Shown here in pieces: positions 9,101-16,307 of a stretch of DNA of 64,000 nucleotides. Within the stretch, counting starts at the first letter, position 1; each line of letters starts with the position of its first letter. The stretch is from Cupriavidus basilensis (GTDB lineage: Bacteria; Pseudomonadota; Gammaproteobacteria; Burkholderiales; Burkholderiaceae): NCBI RefSeq assembly GCF_000876015.1, contig NZ_BBQM01000023.1, positions 1 to 64,000 of the forward strand, given 5' to 3'. A program made the position numbers and the translations under genes. Below the pieces are notes generated by a model. It was given only the letters and a program-made list of their open reading frames with translations. It was not told the DNA's origin and did not search any database.

Positions 9101-9240
9101 CGCGCGCGGCTGGCGCGGTCGAACAGGACGTCTCCCCGGAGTTCCTTGCGCAGGCGGCGCGCCAGCGGACTGCCGGAGCCCACGGCCGACGGCACGAGGT
9201 GGACGGGCTTGACTAAGGGAGGCAGGTATTCGGTTTTCAT
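6193..9240 (-). CDS. FAD-binding and 4Fe-4S-binding D-2-hydroxyacid dehydrogenase (YdiJ/Dld type)
   Basis: Membrane-associated respiratory dehydrogenase oxidising D-2-hydroxy acids to 2-oxo acids, 1,015 residues, close to the length of E. coli YdiJ. Order of domains: FAD-binding domain of the vanillyl-alcohol oxidase family (about 45-280, with GAGTSQCGQ near 85), FAD-oxidase C-terminal domain (about 290-560), a two-cluster ferredoxin domain (CRKFDAGTMCP near 600 and CVSCKGCKRDCP near 656-667), then a GlpC-like part with two CCG motifs (CCGRTF near 804, SSCCGMAG near 934). Start at 9240 was chosen because the FAD domain begins there; the frame upstream is shadow sequence. Family members use D-lactate, D-2-hydroxyglutarate or D-mandelate; next to the racemase and LctP permease it would complete oxidation of a racemised 2-hydroxy acid. 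Confidence 0.88.
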   Translation of the reverse strand: MKTEYLPPLVKPVHLVPSAVGSGSPLARRLRKELRGDVLFDRASRARYATDASIYQILPFGVVVPRDQADLALALNIARDAGAPLLARGAGTSQCGQTVGEALVIDNSKWLNDVVDFDAAARTVTVEPGIVLDHLNAWLKPHGLWFPVDVSTGAQCTIGGMAGNNSCGSRSIEYGNMVHNVLAIDAILPDDTQLRFGPVARAPQDGRAAQIYAGLREIAMRERAEIAERMPRVLRRVGGYNIDIFDCQNPRAYSDDGLPNLAHVLVGSEGTLAYSRQLTLKLSPLPAHKVLGVVNFPTFYQAMDMTRHIVKLGPVAVELVDRTMIGLSMSNPAFRPVIERALVGNPEAILLVEFAGDEHNALLRRLDDLVSLMGDLGLPDAVVRMADAGAQKALWDVRKAGLNIMMSMKGDGKPVSFIEDCAVPLEHLAEYTSQLTEVFHRNGTEGTWYAHASVGTLHVRPILDMRRDGAARMRAIAEEAAELVRKYKGAFSGEHGDGLCRGEWVAWQYGPKIHQAFRDIKALFDPGNRFSPDRIVQPPRMDDSANFRFPPAYRALDLTPSLDWSGWNVLRDPLTGIETAPGTGGDPAHGLAKAVEMCNNNGHCRKFDAGTMCPSYRVTKDEKHVTRGRANTLRLALSGQLGDDGLASAEVKEVLDLCVSCKGCKRDCPTGVDMAKIKIEARAAWTRRHGIGLRERMVAYMPRYAPAASLLAPLVNALDRVPLLSPLVKRWLGFAGERSLPRFGSAFLDGSRKAAGGPLGPRSVLLFVDTFNNYMEPGNARAAEMVLRAAGYDVHYSAQPGGKPLCCGRTFLAAGLVDEARAEARRALDALKPYVDAGVPVVGLEPSCLLSLRDEFLNYGFGDEARKLADSALLFEEFLVREQQAGRCELKLKALPGGKALVHGHCHQKAFDAFRPVQAVLKWIPGLQLDVVESSCCGMAGSFGYEAEHYEASRAMAELSLLPAVRQAGAGTIVVADGTSCRHQIHDGAGADAVHVACVLAAALDFGAEAMLGGG

Positions 9241-9401
9241 GATCGTTCCTGGGCCCGGCGCCGTGCGGCGCGGGCCCGGCGCAGCCATGCCGCGCGGAAT
9301 CCCAGCGCCCGGCTGCGCGGTTGTCTCCTGTAGGAATGCGCGTGCGCCGCGGCGGCGGCGATACTGCCGGCACGGCCGGCCACGTGCGCGCGCTCTTGTC
9401 G

Positions 9402-9425
9402 CGGGCGGGCAGCGCTGCCCGCCCG
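9402..9425 (-). terminator. Terminator-like palindrome after the aminotransferase gene
   Basis: A perfect 24-bp palindrome (CGGGCGGGCAGC and its complement) lies 9 bp beyond the aminotransferase stop. A second GC hairpin (9251-9277, GGGCCCGGCGCC pairing with a one-base bulge) sits just upstream of the dehydrogenase start. Together they separate the two minus-strand genes. Neither has a T run. Confidence 0.45.
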
Positions 9426-9434
9426 CCGTCCCGG

Positions 9435-10649
9435 TCAGCCCTTGGCGAGCGCCGGCACGGTCTGGCCGGCGAGATAGTCGAGCGCCGCGGCCACGCCGCT
9501 GCCTTCGAGCTTCACGCCGGCGATCTTCAGGCCCATCTCGCAGCCGGACAGCGCCGCCATCAGCGTCAGGTCGTTGCAGTCGCCCAGATGCCCGATGCGG
9601 AACATCAGCCCGCGCAGCTTGCCCAGGCCCGCGCCGAGCGAGATGTCGAAGCGCTCGTAGGTGACGCGCCGTACCATGTCGGCGTCCACGCCGGGCGGCA
9701 TCATCACGCCGGTCAGCACCGGGCTGTAGACCTCCGGGTCCACGCACTGGATCTCCAGGCCCCACGCGCGCACCGCGCGGCGCGCGGCTTCGCCGAGCCG
9801 CTGGTGGCGCGCGAAGACGTTGTCGAGGCCCTCGGCCAGGATCATGTCGATAGCCTCGGACAGGCCGTACAGCAGGTTGGTGTTCGGCGTGTACGGCCAG
9901 TAGCCGGTCTTGTTCATCTCCAGGATCTCCGCCCAGCCGAAGAACGCCTTGGGCAGCTTCGATTGCCTGCTGGCTTCGATGGCCTTCGGCGACAGCGCGT
10001 TGAAGCTGATGCCGGGCGGCAGCATCAGGCCCTTCTGCGAGCCGGAGATGGTCACGTCCACGCCCCACTCGTCATGGCGGTAGTCGGCCGAAGCCAGGCT
10101 GCTGATGGTGTCGACCATGAGCAGCGCGGGGTGGCGCGCGGCGTCGATCGCCTGGCGCACGGCCGCGATGTTCGAGGTCACGCCGGTGGAGGTTTCGTTG
10201 TGGACCACGCACACAGCCTTGATCTCGTGGCCGCTGTCCGCTTCCAGGCGCGCCTGGATCATCTGCGCGTTCACGCCGCGCCGCCAGCCCTCGATGCCGG
10301 GCAGGCCCAGGAACTCGGGTTGCAGGCCGAGGTTGCGCGCCATCTTGTCCCACAGCGTGGCGAAGTGGCCGGTCTCGTACATCAGCACCTTGTCGCCGGG
10401 GCTGAGCGTGTTGGTCAGCGCCGCTTCCCACGCGCCGGTGCCGGAGGCGGGATAGATGATGACCGGGTGCCGGGTCTTGAAGATGGTCTTGATGCCTTCG
10501 AGCACCTTCAGGCCAAGCGCGCCGAATTCCGGCCCGCGGTGATCGATGGTCGGATAACTGATGGCGCGCAGGATGCGGTCGGGCACGGGGCTGGGGCCGG
10601 GAATCTGCAGGTAGTGGCGGCCGGCGGGATGGAAGTCCAGCTTGAGCAT
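9435..10649 (-). CDS. Class V aminotransferase, serine/alanine-glyoxylate aminotransferase-like
   Basis: PLP enzyme moving an amino group from serine, alanine or aspartate to glyoxylate (or the reverse); 404 residues, the normal length. The PLP lysine is Lys206 in SGSQKGLMLPPG. The N-terminal IPGPSPVP, the YPASGTGAWEAALTN segment that holds the PLP phosphate, and HNETSTG are typical of the SGAT/AGAT group, which also contains aspartate-glyoxylate transaminase BhcA. Downstream (leftward) is the hydroxyacid dehydrogenase. Upstream is a divergent GntR gene that probably controls it. Glyoxylate connects it loosely with the phosphoglycolate phosphatase-like gene at the left edge. Donor specificity cannot be told from sequence. 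Confidence 0.87.
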   Translation of the reverse strand: MLKLDFHPAGRHYLQIPGPSPVPDRILRAISYPTIDHRGPEFGALGLKVLEGIKTIFKTRHPVIIYPASGTGAWEAALTNTLSPGDKVLMYETGHFATLWDKMARNLGLQPEFLGLPGIEGWRRGVNAQMIQARLEADSGHEIKAVCVVHNETSTGVTSNIAAVRQAIDAARHPALLMVDTISSLASADYRHDEWGVDVTISGSQKGLMLPPGISFNALSPKAIEASRQSKLPKAFFGWAEILEMNKTGYWPYTPNTNLLYGLSEAIDMILAEGLDNVFARHQRLGEAARRAVRAWGLEIQCVDPEVYSPVLTGVMMPPGVDADMVRRVTYERFDISLGAGLGKLRGLMFRIGHLGDCNDLTLMAALSGCEMGLKIAGVKLEGSGVAAALDYLAGQTVPALAKG

Positions 10650-10709
10650 TGCGTTCTCCTCTCTGATGGAATCGCTCTGGTAAATCGCTCCGATGAAGCG
10701 AAATGAATT

Positions 10710-10719
10710 TTGAATACAA
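10710..10719. promoter_or_regulatory. Possible GntR operator in divergent promoter region
   Basis: TTGAATACAA is one base from the palindrome TTGTATACAA recognised by many FCD-type GntR regulators. It lies 61 bp upstream of the aminotransferase start and 156 bp before the GntR gene. The flanking 10680-10870 interval is the AT-richest part of the neighbourhood and also carries a 6-bp inverted repeat, TCCGGT and ACCGGA, at about 10800-10828. Confidence 0.35.
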
Positions 10720-10874
10720 TCTAGCAGACCCCTCCCTTAAAATCCGGCAACTTCCCTTGAAGTTTTCTCAATCTCGCTTGAACGCGGATTCCGGCCTGTT
10801 TCCGGTAGAATTTTTTTCATGAAACCGGAGAACACCGCCATGCCCACGGCATCGTCTTTTTCACCCGCGCAGCC

Positions 10875-11594
10875 ATGCCGCCGCCGAGCAAGCTGACGCG
10901 CGCCATCCTGCACGACAGCGTGGTCGCGCACCTGCGCCGGTGCATCGTCGAGGGCGCGCTCGCGCCGGGCCAGAAGCTCAACGAGCGCGAGCTGTGCCAG
11001 GTCATCGGCGTGTCCCGCACGCCGCTGCGCGAGGCGCTGAAGGTGCTGTCGGCGGAAGGGCTGGTCGAGCTTTCGCAGAACCGCGGCGCCTCGGTCGCCA
11101 CCATGTCGGAAGACGAGATCGGCGATGCGTTCGAGCTGCTCGGCGGGCTCGAAGCGTTTGCCGGCGAGCTGGCGTGCGAGCGCATCACCGCCGCCGAACT
11201 GGCGGAGATCCGCGCGCTGCACGGCGGCATGCTGGCCTGCCGGGCGCGCAACGACCTCGCCGGCTACTACGACCGCAACCAGCAGATCCACGACCGCATC
11301 AACGCGGCGGCGCGCAACGGCGAGCTGAGCCAGGCCTACGCGGCCGTCAACCGGCGGCTGCAGGCGCTGCGGTTCCGCTCGAACCAGCAGGCGCCGAAGT
11401 GGGACAGCGCGATCCACGACCACCACGAGATGCTGCTCGCGCTCGAAGCGCGCGATGGCGCGAGGCTGGCGCGGATACTGCGCGACCACCTGCGCAGCAA
11501 GCGGGATGCGGTGCTGCCCGGCGCCGTGGCGGCCGGCCCGCTGCCCGCGCCGCGCCACGAAGAGCGCCGGCCCGCTGCCGCGCATCCGGGCTGA
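10875..11594 (+). CDS. GntR-family regulator, FadR/FCD type
   Basis: Transcription factor of 239 residues. The N-terminal winged helix (about 8-75) contains the classic GQKLNERELCQVIGVSRTPLREAL stretch, with the recognition helix in SRTPLREAL. The C-terminal all-helical FCD ligand domain (about 85-215) has conserved His residues in QIHDRI and HHEML that usually bind a metal and an organic acid. It is divergent from the glyoxylate aminotransferase gene and probably controls it. The last 20 residues are Pro/Arg-rich with no recognised role. The ribosome site is poor, so the start at 10875 is moderately sure. Confidence 0.83.
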   Translation: MPPPSKLTRAILHDSVVAHLRRCIVEGALAPGQKLNERELCQVIGVSRTPLREALKVLSAEGLVELSQNRGASVATMSEDEIGDAFELLGGLEAFAGELACERITAAELAEIRALHGGMLACRARNDLAGYYDRNQQIHDRINAAARNGELSQAYAAVNRRLQALRFRSNQQAPKWDSAIHDHHEMLLALEARDGARLARILRDHLRSKRDAVLPGAVAAGPLPAPRHEERRPAAAHPG

Positions 11595-11669
11595 CATGGC
11601 CCGGCCGCCGCCGGCCGCCGCGCTCGCGGTATGATTTGCGGTGCGCAAGAACCGCGTCAAATCCGATCG

Positions 11670-12869
11670 ATGAGAATCCCGTCTGTTGTGCAGCGTCCCG
11701 CCACGCTCGTGGTCTTGCTGGCGTGTCTTGGGCTGTTGCTGTGGTGGTGGCTGCTGCGCCCCACCGAGGTGATCGAGACCACACCGGTAGGCCGCGGCGA
11801 CATCGAATCGAGCGTGACCGCGCTCGGCCTGCTGCAGCCGCGCAGCTACGTCGACGTGGGCGCGCAGGCGTCCGGCGCCATCCGCCGCATCCACGTCCAG
11901 CCCGGCGACGCCGTCAAGAAGGGCCAGTTGCTGGTGGAGATCGATCCCGCCGTGCAGCAGTCGCGCGTGGACGCCGACCGCGCCACGCTGGCCAGCCTGC
12001 GCGCCCAGCTCGACGAGCAGTACGCCCAGCGCGACCTCGCCCGCCAGCAGTGGGAGCGCCAGCGCCACATGGCGGCCGACGGCTCCACCCGCGACGAAGA
12101 CGTGCAGTCCGCGCAGGCCGCGCTGCGCGTGGCGCTGGCGCGCATCGACAACCTGCGCGCGCAGATCGACGGTGCCTCGTCCGCGCTCAAGGGCGACGAG
12201 GCCCAGCTCGGCTTCACCCGCATCTACGCGCCCATGAGCGGCACCGTGGTCACGCTCGACGCGCGCGAGGGCCAGACCCTCAACGCCACCTACCAGACCC
12301 CCAACATCCTGCGCGTCGCCGACCTGTCCGCCATGACGGTCTGGACCGAGGTGTCCGAGGCCGACGTGCGCCGCGTGCGCCCGGGCATGCCGGTGTACTT
12401 CACCACGCTGGGCGTGCAGGACGAGCAGGGCAGCGCGCGGCGCTGGCGCGGCCAGGTGCGCCAGATCCTGCCTGCGCCGCCCACGCCGGCCGGCGCCGCG
12501 CCCGCCGCCACCACCGCCGGCGCGCCGGCCACGCCCGCCGGCAAGGTGGTGCTCTATACGGTGCTGTTCGACGTGGACAACGCCGACCGCGAACTGATGC
12601 CGCAGATGAGCGCGCAGGTGTTCTTCGTGGCCGCCAGCGCGCGCAACGTGCTGGTGGCGCCGCTGCCGGCGCTGCAGGCCGTGAGCGGCCAGCCCGGGCG
12701 CTACACCGCGCGCGTGCTCGACGCCCAGGGCAGGATCCTGGTGCGCGAGGTGGCCACCGGCGTGCGCGACCGCCTGAGCGCGGAGGTGCTGTCCGGCCTC
12801 AAGGAAGGCGAGCGCCTCGTCACCGGCGTGCGCTACGAGCGCGCCGCCGACGGGAGGTTCCGATGGTAG
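11670..12869 (+). CDS. macA: MacA-like periplasmic adaptor (membrane fusion protein)
   Basis: Adaptor of a tripartite ABC efflux pump that links an inner-membrane MacB to an outer-membrane channel; 399 residues. One N-terminal membrane anchor lies at about 10-29 (LVVLLACLGLLLWWWLL). Then come a lipoyl-like half (VGAQASGAIRRIHVQPGD near 65), an alpha-helical coiled hairpin rich in Gln, Arg and Ala (about 95-170), the second lipoyl half and the beta-barrel domain (about 190-390). The ATG at 11670 is chosen because the membrane anchor begins there. It overlaps the macB start by 7 bp, so translation is coupled. An Ala/Pro/Thr-rich insert (about 270-292) with TPAGAAPAATTAG is a low-complexity oddity. 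Substrate unknown: macrolides, peptides or siderophores in relatives. Confidence 0.88.
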   Translation: MRIPSVVQRPATLVVLLACLGLLLWWWLLRPTEVIETTPVGRGDIESSVTALGLLQPRSYVDVGAQASGAIRRIHVQPGDAVKKGQLLVEIDPAVQQSRVDADRATLASLRAQLDEQYAQRDLARQQWERQRHMAADGSTRDEDVQSAQAALRVALARIDNLRAQIDGASSALKGDEAQLGFTRIYAPMSGTVVTLDAREGQTLNATYQTPNILRVADLSAMTVWTEVSEADVRRVRPGMPVYFTTLGVQDEQGSARRWRGQVRQILPAPPTPAGAAPAATTAGAPATPAGKVVLYTVLFDVDNADRELMPQMSAQVFFVAASARNVLVAPLPALQAVSGQPGRYTARVLDAQGRILVREVATGVRDRLSAEVLSGLKEGERLVTGVRYERAADGRFRW

Positions 12870-14956
12870 ACCTGCTGGCGGAGGCGCGGCCCGCGGCGGC
12901 CGGCGCCCCCGCATCCACCCCCGCATCCACCCCCGCTTCCGCGTCCTCCGCCCCGGCCGGCGCCGCGCCACCGCTGATCGCGCTGCGCGACGTGCGGCGC
13001 TCCTACGCGGGCACCGACGGCGGTCCGGCCACCGAGGTGCTGCGCGGCGTCTCGCTCGACATCGGCGCGGGCGAGTTCGTCGCCATCGTCGGCGCCTCGG
13101 GCTCAGGCAAGTCCACGCTGATGCATATCCTCGGCTGCCTGGACCGGCCCAGTTCCGGGCAATACCGCTTCGCCGGCCAGGACATCGCGCGCTTCGACGC
13201 CGACGAGCTGGCCTGGCTGCGCCGCGAGGCCTTCGGTTTCGTGTTCCAGGGCTACCACCTGATCCGCACGCTCGACGCGCTGCGCAACGTGGAGATGCCG
13301 GCGGTCTACGCCGGCGCGGGGGCGGACGCGCGCGAGCACCGCGCGCGCACGCTGCTGGGCCGGCTGGGGCTGGCCGAGCGCGCCGCGCACCGGCCCGCGC
13401 AGCTGTCCGGCGGCCAGCAGCAGCGCGTGTCGATCGCGCGCGCGCTGATGAACGGCGGGCACATCATCCTGGCCGACGAGCCCACCGGCGCGCTCGACAG
13501 CAAGAGCGGCGCCGAGGTCGTGGCGCTGCTGCGCGAACTGGCCGACGCCGGCCACACCGTGGTCCTCATCACGCACGACCGCGCGGTGGCCGCGCAGGCG
13601 CGGCGCATCATCGAGATCCGCGACGGGCAGATCGTGTCCGACACCGGCAATGCCGCGCCGCTCGCGGAAGCCGGCGCCCCGCCCGCCCCGCCTATGCCAC
13701 CCGTGCCGCCCTCGCTCGACGCGCGCCGCTTCCCCGCCGCGATGGCCGCGGGCGTGGCCCACACCGCGCGCCCCTGGACCGAGATGCGCGAAGCCTACGC
13801 GGCGGCATGGAGCGTGATGTGGGCCAACCGCTTCCGCACCGCGCTCACGCTGCTCGGCATCATCATCGGCGTGGCCTCGGTCATCGTGATGCTGGCGGTG
13901 GGCGCCGGCACCCAGGAGAAGGTCATCGCCAGGATGGCGAGCTTCGGCACCAACCGCATGTACGTGGTGCCCGGCGGCGACAACGCGCGCGGGCCGGGCG
14001 GCGTGCTCACCGAAGCCGACGTGCCGACCGTGCGGCAGGCGCCCCACGTGGCGGCGGCCATGCCGATGCTGCGCGGCAAGGTCACGCTGCGCGCCGGCAA
14101 CCTGGACAGCTTCGTCAACGTGTGGGCCGTCACCACCGACGCGCAGCGCATCATGAACTGGAAGGCCGCGCGCGGCCTGTTCTTCAGCCAGAACGACGAG
14201 CGCAGCCTGGCCACCGTGCTGCTGCTGGGCAAGAAGACGCGCGAGCGCATGTTCGGCGACCAGAGCCCGCTGGGCGCCTACGTGCTGGTCAACAACGTGC
14301 CGTTCCAGGTCATCGGCGAGCTGGAGGAAAAAGGCGCCACCTCGGGCGACTCGGACGACGACGACGTGATATTGATGCCCTACTCCACCGGCAGCCGGCG
14401 CCTGCTCGGCACCACGCAGTTGTCGTGGATCTCGGTGCTGGTGGACAAGCTGGAGAACGCCGACGACGCCGCGCGCGGCATCACCGAGGCGCTCGAGGCC
14501 AGCCACCGCGTGCGCGACTTCCGCGTGTACAACCGCGCGGCCTCGGTCAAGGCGCAGGAAGAAACGCAGCAGACCATGACGATGATGCTCGGGCTGGTGG
14601 CGGCGATCTCGCTGCTGGTGGGCGGCATCGGCGTGATGAACATCATGCTGGTGACGGTCAAGGAGCGCACGCGCGAGATCGGCATCCGCATGGCCACCGG
14701 CGCGCGCCAGCGCGACATCCAGCGCCAGTTCCTGACCGAGGCCATCACCGTGACGCTGGTCGGCGGCGTGGCCGGCGTGATGGCGGGGCTGGCCGTGGGC
14801 GCCGCGCTGATCCACTGGGAGGTGCCGGTGGTCTTCTCGGTGCGCGCCATCCTCGGCGCGTTCGGCTGCGCGCTGGCCACCGGGCTGGTGTTCGGCTTCA
14901 TGCCGGCGCGCCAGGCCGCGCGGCTGGACCCGGTCGAAGCGCTGGCCAGCGAATGA
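12863..14956 (+). CDS. macB: MacB-like ABC transporter, fused ATPase and permease
   Basis: Inner-membrane mechanotransmission ABC transporter of 697 residues. ATPase domain: Walker A GASGSGKST at about 77-85, Q-loop VFQGYH, signature LSGGQQQR near 181-188 and Walker B LADEPTG near 203-209. After a Pro/Ala-rich linker (about 270-295) comes the first membrane helix (about 318-346), a large periplasmic domain (about 350-560) and three C-terminal helices (about 572-690), the MacB topology. The first 35 residues are an unusual extension in which PAST repeats, encoded by a 12-bp tandem repeat (about 12908-12940), precede the ATPase. It overlaps macA by 7 bp and the outer membrane factor by 4 bp (ATGA), so the three are one operon. 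Confidence 0.9.
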   Translation: MVDLLAEARPAAAGAPASTPASTPASASSAPAGAAPPLIALRDVRRSYAGTDGGPATEVLRGVSLDIGAGEFVAIVGASGSGKSTLMHILGCLDRPSSGQYRFAGQDIARFDADELAWLRREAFGFVFQGYHLIRTLDALRNVEMPAVYAGAGADAREHRARTLLGRLGLAERAAHRPAQLSGGQQQRVSIARALMNGGHIILADEPTGALDSKSGAEVVALLRELADAGHTVVLITHDRAVAAQARRIIEIRDGQIVSDTGNAAPLAEAGAPPAPPMPPVPPSLDARRFPAAMAAGVAHTARPWTEMREAYAAAWSVMWANRFRTALTLLGIIIGVASVIVMLAVGAGTQEKVIARMASFGTNRMYVVPGGDNARGPGGVLTEADVPTVRQAPHVAAAMPMLRGKVTLRAGNLDSFVNVWAVTTDAQRIMNWKAARGLFFSQNDERSLATVLLLGKKTRERMFGDQSPLGAYVLVNNVPFQVIGELEEKGATSGDSDDDDVILMPYSTGSRRLLGTTQLSWISVLVDKLENADDAARGITEALEASHRVRDFRVYNRAASVKAQEETQQTMTMMLGLVAAISLLVGGIGVMNIMLVTVKERTREIGIRMATGARQRDIQRQFLTEAITVTLVGGVAGVMAGLAVGAALIHWEVPVVFSVRAILGAFGCALATGLVFGFMPARQAARLDPVEALASE

Positions 14957-16263
14957 GGCGCCCGATGCGATTTCCCATGCCCGCCCCGCGGCGTTCTGCC
15001 CCGCGCCCTTCTCTTGCGCGCGCGCCGGCCTGGCTGCTGGCGCTGGCGCTGGCCGGCTGCGCCGGCGCGCCGCCCGGCGACGTGCCGCCGCTGGACGTGC
15101 CCGCCGCGTGGCGCCATGACGCGGGCGCCGCCGGCGACCCCGCCGGCCCCGGCTGGTGGCGGCGCTTCGGCAGCGGCGAGCTGGCCGCGCTGATCGAGCA
15201 GGCGCGCGGCGGCAGCTTCGACCTCGCCGCGGCCGCCGCGCGCGTGCGCCAGGCGCAGGCCCAGGCCCGCATCGCCGGCGCGCCGCTGCTGCCGGAGGTG
15301 AGCCTGAGCGCCACCGCGCAGCGGCTGCGCGAGCCGCAGGCCAGCGTCACCGGCTACTACACGGCCGAGCTGTTCGCCACCTACGAGATCGATCTGTGGG
15401 GCGGCAACGCCGCCGCGCGCGACTCGGCGCTGGCCACGCTGCAAGGCACCGCCACGCCGCTGGAGCTGGCGCAGCAGCGCGGGCTGGTCGCCACCCAGCG
15501 GCAGGACCTGGAGCAGCGCCGGCAGGAAGCGCGCGGCAGCCTGACCGCGCTGGCGATCCTGCTGGGCCGCCCGGCGCCGGGCTTCGACATCGCCGCCAGC
15601 ACGCTCGACGGCATCGCCATGCCCACCGTCGCCGCCGGCGTGCCGGCCGGCCTGATCGTGCACCGGCCCGACCTCGCCCAGGCCGAGCGCGCGCTCGCCG
15701 CGGCCGACGCCGACATCGTGGCCGCGCGCGCCGCCATGCTGCCCTCGCTGACCCTGACCGCGGGCGCCGGCGTGGGCGCGGACCGGCTGCGCGACCTGCT
15801 CGACACCTCGCTGTACAGCCTCGCCGCCGGCCTCGCCGCGCCGATCTTCAACGCCGGCCGCCTGGCCGCCGGGCGCGACTTCGCCATCGCCCGGCGCGAG
15901 GAACTGCTGGCCGCCTACCGCGGCGCCATCGTCAACGCCTTCGGCGACGTGGAAAACGCGCTCAACGCCGTCGACGGGCTGACGCGCCAGCGCGACGCGC
16001 AGGCCGAGGCGCTGGCGCAGGCGCGGGAAGCCGCGCGGCTGGCCGAGTCGCGCTACCGCGCCGGCGCCGAGACGCTGCTGACCGTGCTCGACGCCCAGCG
16101 CACGCTCTACGCCGCGCAGGACAACGCGGTGCAACTGCACCTGGCGCAGCTGCAGGCCAGCGTGGGGCTGTTCCGCGCGCTCGGAGGGGGATGGGAAGAT
16201 GGCGCCGCCGCCGGCGGTGGCAACCTGCTGTCGCGGGACGCGCGGCCGGGGCCGCGCGGCTGA
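14953..16263 (+). CDS. Outer membrane efflux lipoprotein (NodT/TolC family), probably internally deleted
   Basis: Third component of the MacAB-type pump: an RND/ABC outer membrane factor anchored as a lipoprotein. Signal peptide and lipobox LAGC end at Cys36; the start at 14953 overlaps the macB stop (ATGA). Residues about 75-160 and 165-430 match the two TolC-like repeats (YEIDLWGG near 146; RYRAGAETLLTVLDAQRTLY near 374). Only 436 residues are present against about 480-500 in the family. The text passes directly from ALATLQGT (to Thr166) to ATPLELAQQRG, where relatives have some 45-60 further residues forming most of a periplasmic helix pair. This looks like an in-frame deletion in one repeat; whether the channel still forms is doubtful. 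Confidence 0.82.
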   Translation: MRRPMRFPMPAPRRSAPRPSLARAPAWLLALALAGCAGAPPGDVPPLDVPAAWRHDAGAAGDPAGPGWWRRFGSGELAALIEQARGGSFDLAAAAARVRQAQAQARIAGAPLLPEVSLSATAQRLREPQASVTGYYTAELFATYEIDLWGGNAAARDSALATLQGTATPLELAQQRGLVATQRQDLEQRRQEARGSLTALAILLGRPAPGFDIAASTLDGIAMPTVAAGVPAGLIVHRPDLAQAERALAAADADIVAARAAMLPSLTLTAGAGVGADRLRDLLDTSLYSLAAGLAAPIFNAGRLAAGRDFAIARREELLAAYRGAIVNAFGDVENALNAVDGLTRQRDAQAEALAQAREAARLAESRYRAGAETLLTVLDAQRTLYAAQDNAVQLHLAQLQASVGLFRALGGGWEDGAAAGGGNLLSRDARPGPRG

Positions 16264-16307
16264 CCGAAGCGGCGCCCGCGCGGCGGACGGCGGGCGGCGG
16301 GCGACGT

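Noticed and set aside
6079..9216. A 1,045-codon open frame on the + strand
   Set aside because: It is antisense to the FAD/Fe-S dehydrogenase, has an Arg/Ala/Val/His/Gln composition typical of reverse-strand frames in GC-rich genes, and shows no domain.
10940..12862. Long upstream extension of the MacB frame
   Set aside because: It runs through the GntR and MacA genes in another frame; the true MacB starts at 12863 with 7-bp overlap.
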